Source: Ferruginibacter albus (GTDB taxonomy: Bacteria > Bacteroidota > Bacteroidia > Chitinophagales > Chitinophagaceae). Taken from it: 64,000 nucleotides of DNA. Below, in pieces: positions 1 through 9,941 of the stretch. The translations under genes and the position numbers were made by a program. The DNA is taken from contig NZ_CP083388.1 in NCBI RefSeq assembly GCF_020042285.1, forward strand, positions 1,452,001-1,516,000, in the 5' to 3' direction. The notes under the pieces were generated by a model that was not told the DNA's origin, did no database searches, and saw only the letters and a program-made list of their open reading frames with translations. The stretch's first letter is position 1; every line of letters starts with the position of its first letter.

Positions 1-972
1 AAAGATGCTTCCGGCGCTGTAAGCCAGGTAAGAAGTGGAACTATTGCCAATCTTTCTACATCGGATCCTGCTCTTTTATTACAGGGACGTGTTGCCGGTG
101 TAGATGTTATTAATGAAAGTACGGGCAACTCCTCTCAAATAGCCATACGTGGTGTAAGCTCGCTAAATAATCCTGACCCTTTGTATATTGTAAATGGTGT
201 TCAGATGAATAGTTTAGATGCTATAAATCTTGATCCGAAGGCGATCAAGAAAATGGAAGTATTAAAGGATGCAAACGCAACTGCTATCTATGGAGCTGCT
301 GCTGCCGGAGGTGTTATTCTTATTACTTTAAATGATGGGTTGGATGATTACATCTCCATAAGCGATAACACACTTGACCTGAATTTTGATATTGACATTC
401 CGTATGATGTACCTAGTAACGGTAAAGTGCAAACGGCATTATTAAAAACAGTAAATGTACCTGCTATTTATACTGATTATGCGGTGCCAAAGCTAGATAA
501 GGATGCATATTTGCTGGCACAGATACCCGGCTGGAATAAACTGAACTTATTACCGGGCGAAGCCAGCATTATTGTAGAGAATACGTATATCGGCAAATCG
601 TTTATCGATCCTAATTCTGTGCTGGATACCTTAAAGCTTACTTTAGGAAGAGATAAGCGGGTGGTAGTTAAAAGAGATAATATCAGTGATGTTAGCAGCG
701 TGAAGTTTTTAGGGTCTAATAAGGTACAAAAATTTACGTACGAAATTACGGTGAAGAATAACAAGAACGATTCGGTATCCGTTTCTTTAAAAGATCAATA
801 TCCTATATCAACAGATAAGGATATTGAAGTGCAATTGTTGGATAATAGCAACGCGATAGTGAATGAAGAATCAGGCTTGCTTTCATGGAATCTAAAATTG
901 GCGCCGGGAGAAAATAAAAAGCTGCGCTTTAGCTTTAGTATTAAATGCCCGAAGAGTAAAACAGTATTATAA
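1..972 (+). CDS. DUF4139 (MuiA-like) protein with inserted TonB plug-like domain, 5' partial
   Basis: The frame is open from the first base, so the N-terminus lies outside the window; 323 residues are visible. About residues 1-115 read as a TonB-receptor plug: LLQGRVAGV, a run ending in IRGVSSLNNPDPLYIVNG, then DPKAIKKMEVLKDANATAIYG and AAGGVILI. No beta-barrel follows. From about residue 165 the protein matches the C-terminal DUF4139 domain of mucoidy-inhibitor (MuiA) proteins: LLPGEASIIVENTYIGKS, LTLGRDKRVVVKR, YEITVKNNKNDSVSVSLKDQ and LSWNLKLAPGENKKLRFSF. The likely role is a cell-envelope protein that uses the plug fold for contacts rather than transport. The function is not established. 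Family assignment is good from the C-terminal half; the missing start limits it. Confidence 0.75.
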   Translation, partial: KDASGAVSQVRSGTIANLSTSDPALLLQGRVAGVDVINESTGNSSQIAIRGVSSLNNPDPLYIVNGVQMNSLDAINLDPKAIKKMEVLKDANATAIYGAAAAGGVILITLNDGLDDYISISDNTLDLNFDIDIPYDVPSNGKVQTALLKTVNVPAIYTDYAVPKLDKDAYLLAQIPGWNKLNLLPGEASIIVENTYIGKSFIDPNSVLDTLKLTLGRDKRVVVKRDNISDVSSVKFLGSNKVQKFTYEITVKNNKNDSVSVSLKDQYPISTDKDIEVQLLDNSNAIVNEESGLLSWNLKLAPGENKKLRFSFSIKCPKSKTVL

Positions 973-979
973 TTCTTTA

Positions 980-1017
980 AAAACCGGGAGTGAATTCACT
1001 TCCGGTTTTTGTTTTTT
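980..1017 (+). terminator. intrinsic terminator after the DUF4139 gene
   Basis: A long stem formed by AAAACCGG and CCGGTTTT encloses the near-palindrome AGTGAATTCACT and is followed by TTTTTGTTTTTT. It sits 8 bases after the stop codon and probably ends the plus-strand transcript entering from the left. Confidence 0.85.
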
Positions 1018-1129
1018 CCGCCGTATGCCCTCACCGCCCGAAATACAAAAACTATTTTATAGTTAAGGCGAAAGAAATCGTTGCTTGTTGTTGCAACATT
1101 CTCTATTATTGTATTCTCAAATTATTGCC

Positions 1130-2269
1130 ATGAAATTACGCGTATTGGTTTTAGGCGCCGGCTTCGGCGGGTTGGAGCTTAGTTCTATTCTTTCTGAGAA
1201 ATTGGGAGATAAGCTCGACCTTACTTTAATCGACAAAAATGATAGCTTCTATTTTGGTTTTTCAAAGTTTGATGTGATGTTTGGACATAAAACCTCCGAT
1301 GCTATAAAATTGCATTACGATCGTATAGTAAAGCCGGGTGTGCAATTCAAACAGGAAAATATTCTTACAATTGAACCGGAGGCAAAACGTGTGGTTACCA
1401 ATAAGGGAACTCACGAAGCAGATGTGCTGGTGATCGCATTGGGAGCAGAGTACGATCCGGCTGCTACACCGGGACTGATAGAAGGCGGCAATGAATTTTA
1501 TTCCTTAAAAGGAGCTGAGCGTTTGCGGGAAGTATTGCCCAATTTTTCAGGAGGTAAAGTGATAGTAGGCGTTTGTTCAACACCCTTTAAATGCCCGCCG
1601 GCACCAAGCGAGGCAGCATTGTTAATGCACGACTATTTAATAAAGCGAGGCATTCGGGATAAATGTGAGATAAGCATTGTAATGCCTTTCAGCGTTCCCA
1701 TTCCGCCATCGCCTGATACTTCTAAAGCATTGTTGGAAGAATTTGCTAAACGCAATATCAGCTTTATTGCAAAGCATAAAGTGAATGCTTTGGATACATC
1801 CCGTAACGTAGCTGTACTGGATGATGAAACGGAAATGCCGTTCGATCTTTTTTTAGGAGTACCTAAGCATAAGGCGCCTGTTGTAATTGAACAAAGCGGT
1901 TTGGCAGTAAACGGATGGGTACCCGTTGATAAAACGAATCTTAAAACACAATATCCCGGTGTATATGCAATAGGGGATGTTAATAGTGTAGGAACGCCCA
2001 AAGCGGGTGTGTTTGCAGAAGGAGCCGCAAAGGTTGCTGCAGCTTCCATCATTGCTGAATTTGAAAATGCCGCAGCGCCTTCGCCATACCAGGGCGATGG
2101 CACCTGTTATATTGAATTTGGTGATGGGAAAGTAGGTAAAGTAAATGTCAATTTCTTTTCAGGACCTGCGCCTGCCGGCACTTATACTGAAGCTTCCGTT
2201 GAACTGGTGGCAGATAAAGAAGAGTTTGGTTCGAGCAGGGAGAAGCGCTGGTTCGGGAACGCAGATTAG
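1130..2269 (+). CDS. FAD/NAD(P)-dependent oxidoreductase, sulfide:quinone reductase-like
   Basis: The 379-residue flavoprotein starts at the ATG at 1130; the upstream TTG at 1085 would add 15 unconserved residues. The N-terminal dinucleotide fold shows GAGFGG at residues 9-14. A second FAD-contact motif, YAIGDVN, lies near 279-285. Cys149 and Cys155 (CSTPFKCPP) match the cysteine-bearing segment of sulfide:quinone reductase and flavocytochrome c sulfide dehydrogenase flavoproteins. The C-terminal tail (FFSGPAPAGTYTEAS) resembles the last segment of that family. It may oxidise sulfide or a related thiol and pass electrons to quinone at the membrane face, but general NDH-2-like activity cannot be excluded. 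No operon partner is visible. Confidence 0.75.
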   Translation: MKLRVLVLGAGFGGLELSSILSEKLGDKLDLTLIDKNDSFYFGFSKFDVMFGHKTSDAIKLHYDRIVKPGVQFKQENILTIEPEAKRVVTNKGTHEADVLVIALGAEYDPAATPGLIEGGNEFYSLKGAERLREVLPNFSGGKVIVGVCSTPFKCPPAPSEAALLMHDYLIKRGIRDKCEISIVMPFSVPIPPSPDTSKALLEEFAKRNISFIAKHKVNALDTSRNVAVLDDETEMPFDLFLGVPKHKAPVVIEQSGLAVNGWVPVDKTNLKTQYPGVYAIGDVNSVGTPKAGVFAEGAAKVAAASIIAEFENAAAPSPYQGDGTCYIEFGDGKVGKVNVNFFSGPAPAGTYTEASVELVADKEEFGSSREKRWFGNAD

Positions 2270-2276
2270 GAACACA

Positions 2277-2292
2277 GATTTTACTGATTATT
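2277..2292 (+). repeat. left arm of 16-bp inverted repeat flanking the GxxExxY gene
   Basis: GATTTTACTGATTATT here is the exact reverse complement of 2740-2755. The arm lies in a wider block (CACAGATT, GCACGGAT) of the type scattered between genes in Bacteroidota. Together the arms bracket one gene of about 380 bp. Confidence 0.7.
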
Positions 2293-2327
2293 GGATTGCA
2301 CGGATATTGACTTTAATATTTTTATTG

Positions 2328-2705
2328 CTATAGAACTAATCTTTTAAAGGTTAGGCTTTTGCTTCCAAAATTTATTAATAAGCCTACTTCGAGCTTATAA
2401 GCTTTTAGATAATTTAGTACTTGATTCAGATGAACATCTTCTAATTGTATAACTGCTTTTGTTTCTATTAATACTTTTCCTTCTACAACAAAATCAGCTC
2501 TTCTTTTTCCTATAGGTTCGGCAAGTTGTTTATAAAAAATTTCCTGCTCTATTTCCCGACAAAAATTTAATCCCTTCTGGTTCAATTCATAAGCTAAAGC
2601 TCGTTGATAAATTACTTCTTGAAAACCATTACCTAAAAATTTATGAACTTCAAATGAAGCACCAATAATTTTCTCTGTAATATCAGCGTATTTTAATTTT
2701 TCCAT
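2328..2705 (-). CDS. GxxExxY family protein
   Basis: This 125-residue protein contains the family signature GFQEVIY (G..E..Y) near residues 27-33, preceded by SFEVHKFLGN. It has a nuclease-like core RADFVVEGKVLIETKA with D, E and K arranged as in PD-(D/E)XK folds. The family is widespread in Bacteroidota with no established role; the nuclease relation is a fold-level inference. It is convergent with the upstream oxidoreductase. It stands alone between two exact inverted repeats (2277-2292 and 2740-2755), which hints that gene and repeats move or spread together. Length is normal for the family and the gene looks intact. Confidence 0.85.
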   Translation of the reverse strand: MEKLKYADITEKIIGASFEVHKFLGNGFQEVIYQRALAYELNQKGLNFCREIEQEIFYKQLAEPIGKRRADFVVEGKVLIETKAVIQLEDVHLNQVLNYLKAYKLEVGLLINFGSKSLTFKRLVL

Positions 2706-2739
2706 AGTATTAAGGTGTCAGATTAAATAATGGTGTATA

Positions 2740-2755
2740 AATAATCAGTAAAATC
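2740..2755 (-). repeat. right arm of 16-bp inverted repeat flanking the GxxExxY gene
   Basis: AATAATCAGTAAAATC is the reverse complement of 2277-2292 and lies 35 bases upstream of the GxxExxY start. The adjoining ATCCGTGA continues the repeat-like sequence towards the neighbouring dehydrogenase gene. Confidence 0.7.
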
Positions 2756-2761
2756 CGTGAT

Positions 2762-4294
<1,533 letters not shown>

Positions 4295-4398
4295 TTTCTT
4301 ACAAGTTACGAAAAAGTAAAACGAGTAAATGTGTAAAAAGGAAGCTGATCCGTGTAATAAAAAGGAAAAAATTAACTACTGTATATCACTCTTAATAA

Positions 4399-4406
4399 TA
4401 TCTTTG
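4399..4406 (+). promoter_or_regulatory. -7 box of a Bacteroidota housekeeping promoter
   Basis: TATCTTTG matches TAnnTTTG exactly and is followed by CGG. It would start transcription near 4412 and serve the GH71/99-like gene, leaving a leader of about 100 nt before the ATG at 4515. No clear -33 box was seen. Confidence 0.6.
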
Positions 4407-4514
4407 CGGACTTTTATGAATAGGTGAAAAATATTCGTGATAAGGAAACTTATTCGCCCTTTGAAGCATCATTTTATTGCTAACATTATTATTAACAGAA
4501 AAATACCTTCCCCA

Positions 4515-6014
4515 ATGCGTATTTTGAACGTAAAACGATTTTTGGCTGTTACGGCTGCCTCTTTTCTTTCTTTAACTGCTATCTGCCAGGTTGGTATTGG
4601 CACAGATAGTGTGAATAAGTCTGCCATTCTTCAATTGGAATCTACCAATAAGGCCTTTCTTCCTCCAAGAATGAATACCATGCAACGCAATCAAATTGCT
4701 AATCCTGCTGCGGGCATGTTGGTGTACAATACTGATTCAACCTGTGTTGAAATGTATCGTGGCGTAGCCGGTTGGGTGAACTTATGTTCGTTTGCGGCAA
4801 AGAATAGTATCAATAGTCCTTTATATTCCGGAAGTGTTGTGGTGTATAACCCGGTAGCTGTTGCTAAAACTTCTCCTAAGAAGGTATTTGCACATATGAT
4901 GCCCTGGTTTGAAACACCTGCTACCAATAGCGGTGCCTGGGGATCGCATTGGACGATGGGGACGCAAAATCCTAATACCACCACTAACGGGTATCAACAA
5001 ATAGCCAGCTTCTATTACCCGCTTACAGGACCTTATGCTTCCAGCGATACAGCCATTATAGATTACCAGCTTTTATTAATGAAATTAAGCGGTATTGACG
5101 GCGTGTTGATCGACTGGTATGGTTCCAGTAATAAGAATGATTACCCTTCTCTTGAAAGAAATACAAGTGCTATTGTTTCAAGAACAGCAAGAGCAGGATT
5201 GAATTTTGCATTGGTATATGAAGACGCAACACTTTCAAATTTTACCGATAAAGTAGCGCAGGCGAAGCTTGACATGACCTATGCGCAAACCAATTATTTT
5301 TCTAAATCAAATTACGAGAAAATAAGCGGAGCTCCTTTGTTGCTTACGTTCGGACCTCAGTCACTTACAGGAAGCAGCAACTGGACATCAGCTTTCTCTG
5401 TGCTTACCACGCAGCCTTTCTTCCTTAGCTATATGTTCAATACCGGCGCAGGTACTGCTGCTAACGGGCAGTTTGCCTGGGTGGAGCAAAGTGGTACTAC
5501 TCGGTTAAACCAGTTTTACAGTTCGGGGGCTGCTTTTAAAATGAGCGATGCATATCCCGGGTTCAACAGTTTTTATTCAAACGGAAATTCTCAATTCAAT
5601 GGTGGTCCACAATGGACGATCAGCGCTAATGGAATTGCTACGTTCCAATCAGTACTTAGCCTTGCTTTGCAGCAAGACAACCAATATATACAATTGACTA
5701 CCTGGAACGATTATGGAGAAGGAACGATGATGGAACCTACGGATTCTACCACGGGTTTCATGAATTCTCAATCGGGCTTGGCACATCCGCAAACAGCTAT
5801 ACCGGGTTTTGGTTATGCTAATTTGATAAACCTGCAAAACTATTTAGGCGTATCCTCTTTATCGCAACCTGACCTGGAAGCGGTGCTTAAATTGTATAAG
5901 CTTCGTAAAACCTATGCAAGTGATGCCGGCAAACTAAATCAACTGACACAGGTTTATTATTACATAGTGTCATTACAGATGGATAAGGCGAAAGCGTTGT
6001 TGGCGCAATTGTAA
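4515..6014 (+). CDS. secreted glycoside hydrolase family 71/99-like protein
   Basis: I chose ATG 4515 (499 residues) because it gives a clean signal peptide, MRILNVKRF then a hydrophobic stretch to LTAICQ; the upstream GTG at 4437 would bury it behind 26 residues. Residues about 25-90 form the head module found in many extracellular Bacteroidota proteins (ILQLESTNKAFLPPRM, RNQIANPAAGMLVYN). The catalytic part begins at KVFAHMMPWFETP and contains the run GVLIDWYG and the late motif TTWNDYGEGTMMEP, as in GH71/GH99-like alpha-glycan hydrolases. It is likely a periplasmic or exported enzyme acting on mannan- or glucan-type chains; the substrate is unknown. No SusC/SusD pair is adjacent. Confidence 0.78.
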   Translation: MRILNVKRFLAVTAASFLSLTAICQVGIGTDSVNKSAILQLESTNKAFLPPRMNTMQRNQIANPAAGMLVYNTDSTCVEMYRGVAGWVNLCSFAAKNSINSPLYSGSVVVYNPVAVAKTSPKKVFAHMMPWFETPATNSGAWGSHWTMGTQNPNTTTNGYQQIASFYYPLTGPYASSDTAIIDYQLLLMKLSGIDGVLIDWYGSSNKNDYPSLERNTSAIVSRTARAGLNFALVYEDATLSNFTDKVAQAKLDMTYAQTNYFSKSNYEKISGAPLLLTFGPQSLTGSSNWTSAFSVLTTQPFFLSYMFNTGAGTAANGQFAWVEQSGTTRLNQFYSSGAAFKMSDAYPGFNSFYSNGNSQFNGGPQWTISANGIATFQSVLSLALQQDNQYIQLTTWNDYGEGTMMEPTDSTTGFMNSQSGLAHPQTAIPGFGYANLINLQNYLGVSSLSQPDLEAVLKLYKLRKTYASDAGKLNQLTQVYYYIVSLQMDKAKALLAQL

Positions 6015-6057
6015 TGAAGGTCTCTGAAAGTATTTGAATATCGATCTGATATTTATG

Positions 6058-6134
6058 CTGTCAGTCTGAGCTTGTCGAAGACGGCTATATTATAAAAGGC
6101 CCGCTTTCGACAAGCACAAGCTGACAGCTTTTTA
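6058..6134. terminator. long inverted repeat serving as shared terminator; copy of a dispersed repeat
   Basis: Arms CTGTCAG..GAGCTTGTCGAAG (6058-6080) and CTTTCGACAAGC..CTGACAG (6104-6127) pair and are followed by TTTTTAATT. The element lies between convergent genes. The core CAGTCTGAGCTTGTC recurs at 56150, so it is also a dispersed repeat. Confidence 0.65.
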
Positions 6135-6164
6135 ATTGTTAGAATTAATTGTAAAGAAAAACTA

Positions 6165-6767
6165 TTAAGCTATTTCCTTCTGCACTGCATCCATCCAGCT
6201 ATTGAATAAAACAGTTTCCATTTCAACTGCAGTTTTGCAGAACTCTTCATAGCGGGGAGAAAATTCTTTTAGCTGGTGTGTCATTTCCTGCAGATGATTT
6301 ATTTCTTCGGCTATTATGCTTTTTACGTTCACAGTACTTTTGATAGTGTCTAACACTTGCTGGTATTTAGGATACAATTCATCTGCACGCACTTCAATAG
6401 CATAAGTAACTAATAAATAAGCTGCATATTTCAGATCATCACCTTTATATCCAAAATTCTTTTTAAGGTAACGACAAACCTGTATGTCGAGAGAATGTAA
6501 GTAGTAATAAGTAAAATCCGGGGCCAGCAAATATTGCTTTTCATAAGTAGGACAACTGTCTTTCTCTACCTTCTTTATTTGTTTTTTTAAATAGTAAGCA
6601 TGGCGGGCTTCTTCAGCAGAATGTTTTAAAATGATCTCATTTGCCAAAATGGGATGCTCACATTTTTTTATTTTTTTAGCGCCGGCATTTTCCATCATGG
6701 ATAATGTATTTAGCCAGCGGGCATGTATATGAGGCGTTTGTACTACTTTATCAAAAATTGAATTCAT
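6165..6767 (-). CDS. ferritin-like di-iron protein at the end of the biotin operon
   Basis: The 200-residue protein is all-helical in appearance. It has a complete ferritin-like di-iron ligand set at canonical spacing: Glu26, then Glu53-x-x-His56 (EARH), Glu125, then Glu155-x-x-His158 (EINH). No signal peptide or membrane segment is visible. It follows bioA by 41 bases on the same strand and is the last gene of bioB-bioF-bioD-bioA. I do not recognise a named family. Its place suggests an oxidative step linked to biotin or pimelate-moiety synthesis, since no bioC, bioH or other pimelate gene is present here. That is inference; it could instead be an unrelated oxygenase, rubrerythrin-like or tRNA-modifying protein. 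Confidence 0.7.
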   Translation of the reverse strand: MNSIFDKVVQTPHIHARWLNTLSMMENAGAKKIKKCEHPILANEIILKHSAEEARHAYYLKKQIKKVEKDSCPTYEKQYLLAPDFTYYYLHSLDIQVCRYLKKNFGYKGDDLKYAAYLLVTYAIEVRADELYPKYQQVLDTIKSTVNVKSIIAEEINHLQEMTHQLKEFSPRYEEFCKTAVEMETVLFNSWMDAVQKEIA

Positions 6768-6808
6768 AGGTCAAAATTAAAAAGGAAAAATTAAAAAGAA
6801 CGAAAGCA

Positions 6809-8092
6809 TTAAAGTTCGCTTTTTACCAGTTCTGTCGATTGTATGATCGCATCGTAAACTTTATTCAGTTCTTCTTCTGTAATGCAATAGGGGGGGAGGA
6901 TGTAAACAATATTGCCTAGTGGTCGCAATAAGACTCCTTTGCTTAAATAAAATTGATATAATTTATTTCGTACTGAACTGAAATAAGAAGTGTCTTCTTT
7001 GGTTTTAAATTCTATGGCGATGATAGTGCCCTGTTGGCGAACATCTTTAACAGCTTCGTTTGTTCTAATACTGTTAGCAAATGCTTTATGTTTTTCTTCG
7101 ATGAATTTTATTTGTTGCTGACATTTGTTATTCAATAATAATTCAAGGCTTGCATTGGCGGCCGCACATGCTAAAGGGTTGGCAGTATAGGAATGCCCGT
7201 GATAAAACGTTTTTTCTTTTTCATCTGCATAAAATGCATCAAATATTTTTTGTGATGCAACAGTAACGCCTAACGGCAAAAAACCACCGGTAATTCCTTT
7301 TGATAAGCAAATGATGTCAGGCTGATTGGTTAGGTATTCAATAGCAAAGTTTTTTCCTGTTCTGCCAAAGCCTGTCATCACTTCATCAGCAATACAGATA
7401 ATATTTTTTTGATGGCAATAAGTAATTAGTTCATCCAGGTATTTTGCTTCATGCATTAGCATGCCACCCGAACCTTGCACCAAAGGTTCAAATATAAAAG
7501 CGGCAACAGTATCTTCTTTTGCCAATTCATCTATTTGCTTTTTTAAAAGATGAATGTTGTTTGCATTCGGTGTAGGAATGTGTGCTACTTCAAATAATAA
7601 TTTTTCAAAAGCCGCGTTGAACGTGCTTTTATCACCTGCGCTCATAGCGCCAAAAGTATCGCCATGATAAGCATTTTCAAATGCGATGATCTTTGTTTTA
7701 TGTTGATGTCCTTGATTGTGCCAATATTGTAAAGCCATTTTAATGGCTACTTCCACTGAGGTAGAGCCATCATCAGAAAAAAATATTTTGGAAAAATAGT
7801 TGGGCAGGATGCCGATCAATTGCTCTGATAATTTGATGGCAGGAGAATGTGTAAAGCCTGCAAAGATCACATGTTCCAATAGCTTTGCCTGTTCAGCAAT
7901 TGCATTGGCAATGATTTCATTGGAATGCCCGTGAATGTTTACCCACCAGGATGAAACAGCATCAATATATTCATTGCCATTAGCATCGTATAAAATACAT
8001 CCCTTTGCTTTCGTAATATGAATGGGAGCAGCGGCAGTTTTCATTTGTGTGAAAGGATGCCATATATGATCGCCGGAGTTTATTGATGCCAT
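6809..8092 (-). CDS. bioA: adenosylmethionine-8-amino-7-oxononanoate aminotransferase
   Basis: BioA transfers an amino group from S-adenosylmethionine to 8-amino-7-oxononanoate, giving 7,8-diaminononanoate in biotin synthesis. I chose ATG 8092 (427 residues), starting MASINSGDHIWHPFTQMKTA, because HIWHPFTQ is the conserved BioA N-terminus; the ORF extension to 8119 adds nine unconserved residues. The PLP lysine is Lys265 in LSKGITGG, and the segment AVSSWWVNIHGHSN is also family-typical. It lies 84 bases after bioD and precedes the di-iron protein. Cytosolic. Confidence 0.95.
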   Translation of the reverse strand: MASINSGDHIWHPFTQMKTAAAPIHITKAKGCILYDANGNEYIDAVSSWWVNIHGHSNEIIANAIAEQAKLLEHVIFAGFTHSPAIKLSEQLIGILPNYFSKIFFSDDGSTSVEVAIKMALQYWHNQGHQHKTKIIAFENAYHGDTFGAMSAGDKSTFNAAFEKLLFEVAHIPTPNANNIHLLKKQIDELAKEDTVAAFIFEPLVQGSGGMLMHEAKYLDELITYCHQKNIICIADEVMTGFGRTGKNFAIEYLTNQPDIICLSKGITGGFLPLGVTVASQKIFDAFYADEKEKTFYHGHSYTANPLACAAANASLELLLNNKCQQQIKFIEEKHKAFANSIRTNEAVKDVRQQGTIIAIEFKTKEDTSYFSSVRNKLYQFYLSKGVLLRPLGNIVYILPPYCITEEELNKVYDAIIQSTELVKSEL

Positions 8093-8176
8093 GATGTTTA
8101 CTGTACAAGTGAGTGACACAACGATGTTAAATAAAGAATGATCGTTGGTGCAATAATCAGCAAACTTAATAAAGTT

Positions 8177-8788
8177 TTAAAAATTGGTATTAATAACAGC
8201 AGCAACCTTTGCAATATTCTCTTTTGTCATTTCCTGTAAAAAAGGAATCGTAAACAAATGTGGTAATTGAGTATGCTCGAGAATATACGAACGGGTAGCT
8301 TCAACTTTTTCGCCGCTGAAAACAATTCCCTTGACAGGTATATTTCTTTTTTGCAAAGCCTCCGCACTTAATAAAGTATGATTGATGCTGCCAAGATAAT
8401 TGTTGGATACCAATATTACAGGTAAGTTCAAATGAGCTGCCAGGTCAATGTTGAAGAAATTCCTTGCAAACGGCGTCATTAAACCGCCGGCGGTTTCAAC
8501 AATGATGTTATTGTCTGTTTCCGGTAACGTAATATTGTCTTTTTCTATTTCAATATTTTCGTTGGCTGCAGCAAAATGCGGGGATGTTGCCATCTTTAAA
8601 CGATACGCTTCGGGGTGAATTTTTACCGCCGGATTGGTTACATATTTTTGAATAAAATTAGTATCCGAATCTTCCAAACTGCCTGCCTGTACAGGTTTCC
8701 AGTAGTCGAATCCTTTTGCCTGGCAAATAATTGCTGAACATAATGTTTTGCCAATACCTGTATGTATTCCTGTAATAAGAAAACTCAT
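8177..8788 (-). CDS. bioD: dethiobiotin synthetase
   Basis: BioD closes the ureido ring of dethiobiotin from diaminononanoate, CO2 and ATP. The 203-residue protein has the family P-loop GIHTGIGKT at residues 7-15, the motif YWKPVQAGS near 29-37, and IIVETAGGLMTPF for the metal- and substrate-binding region. It lies between bioF (30 bases upstream) and bioA in the same minus-strand operon. Length is slightly short but within range. Confidence 0.95.
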   Translation of the reverse strand: MSFLITGIHTGIGKTLCSAIICQAKGFDYWKPVQAGSLEDSDTNFIQKYVTNPAVKIHPEAYRLKMATSPHFAAANENIEIEKDNITLPETDNNIIVETAGGLMTPFARNFFNIDLAAHLNLPVILVSNNYLGSINHTLLSAEALQKRNIPVKGIVFSGEKVEATRSYILEHTQLPHLFTIPFLQEMTKENIAKVAAVINTNF

Positions 8789-8818
8789 TCTTTAAGTAAT
8801 AATTAGTAACTAATAGTT

Positions 8819-9940
8819 TTACCGCAACAGATGGCTTTTGACTTCGGCTAAAAGCTCATCAATTTGTGTAAAGGTGTTGAACGTATGTAAGCAAATTCGT
8901 AGTCTTTCTGTACCTGCGGGCACAGTAGGTGATAAAATTGCTTTTATAAAAAAGCCTTTATCAAGTAGGTGTTTAGCTAAAGCTTTTGCTTTAAGGTTAT
9001 CGCCAATAATAATTCCCTGGATAGGAGAATGGCTTTTGATAAAAGAAATATTGGTTGTTTTTTCGACAGCGGCTCGAAAATAAGTAATTAATTCATACAA
9101 AACTTTTCTGTTGATAACTGGCAATAATTGATATACCTGCTGAATTTGCAGATACATATGTGGTGGGAGTGCTGTTGTATAAATAAATGAGCGGGAATAA
9201 TTAATTAAATATTGTCTTAACGCTTTAGTGCCGGTAATAACTGCACCATGTAAACCAAGCGCTTTGCCAAATGTATAAATGCAGGCGTATACTTTGTTTT
9301 GCAAATTATACTGTACCACTAATCCTTCTCCATTATCGCCAAATACGCCGTTGGCATGCGCTTCATCTACAATTACCAGTGCCCGGTATTTTTCTGCCAA
9401 AGCTACTATATCAACCAACGGAGCTTCATCGCCATCCATAGAATAGATGGATTCAACAATAATGAATTTATTGCCGGATGCTTGCTGCAATTTCTTTTCA
9501 AGATCGCTTAGATCGTTATGTTTGAATTTATACCGATTGGCATGACTTAAACGCATACCGTCAATGATGCTGGCATGCACGTATTCATCAGCAATGAATG
9601 TATCGCCCTTGTTCGCAATACAGCTCAACAAGCCGGTGTTTGCCATGTAACCGGTATTGAATATCAGCGCAGCTTCTGCTTTGTGAAATTTTGCAATTAG
9701 CTGTTCTGTTTCTTCGGCTAATAAAGAATTACCGGTAACCAATCGTGAACCGGTAGAGCCTGTTGGCAGATCAGGAGAAACAATTTTTTTTAATTCAGCC
9801 GATTGCGAGAGTCCTAAATAATCATTAGAACTGAAATCAATTTTATTATCCGGGCAAACTAAAGTTCGTAACAATCCTTCTGCTTCTCTTTCATGTAAGC
9901 GTTGCAGTAAGGTCTTGTCAAAATTTACTTTTGCATCCAA
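8819..9940 (-). CDS. bioF: 8-amino-7-oxononanoate synthase
   Basis: BioF condenses pimeloyl thioester with alanine, using PLP, to form 8-amino-7-oxononanoate. The 373-residue protein has SSNDYLGLS near residue 38, GSTGSRLVTGN, DEAHANGVFG and the PLP lysine Lys226 in FGKALGLHG. The start appears to be TTG at 9940: the frame is closed upstream by a TAA inside the bioB 3' end and no in-frame ATG occurs before the conserved N-terminus. The TTG begins one base after the bioB stop codon, which suggests translational coupling. Confidence 0.93.
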   Translation of the reverse strand: MDAKVNFDKTLLQRLHEREAEGLLRTLVCPDNKIDFSSNDYLGLSQSAELKKIVSPDLPTGSTGSRLVTGNSLLAEETEQLIAKFHKAEAALIFNTGYMANTGLLSCIANKGDTFIADEYVHASIIDGMRLSHANRYKFKHNDLSDLEKKLQQASGNKFIIVESIYSMDGDEAPLVDIVALAEKYRALVIVDEAHANGVFGDNGEGLVVQYNLQNKVYACIYTFGKALGLHGAVITGTKALRQYLINYSRSFIYTTALPPHMYLQIQQVYQLLPVINRKVLYELITYFRAAVEKTTNISFIKSHSPIQGIIIGDNLKAKALAKHLLDKGFFIKAILSPTVPAGTERLRICLHTFNTFTQIDELLAEVKSHLLR

Positions 9941-9941
9941 A

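Noticed and set aside
477..764. 95-codon minus-strand ORF inside the DUF4139 gene
   Set aside because: It lies wholly antisense to a well-supported coding region, has no domain and has no start context; it is a shadow frame.
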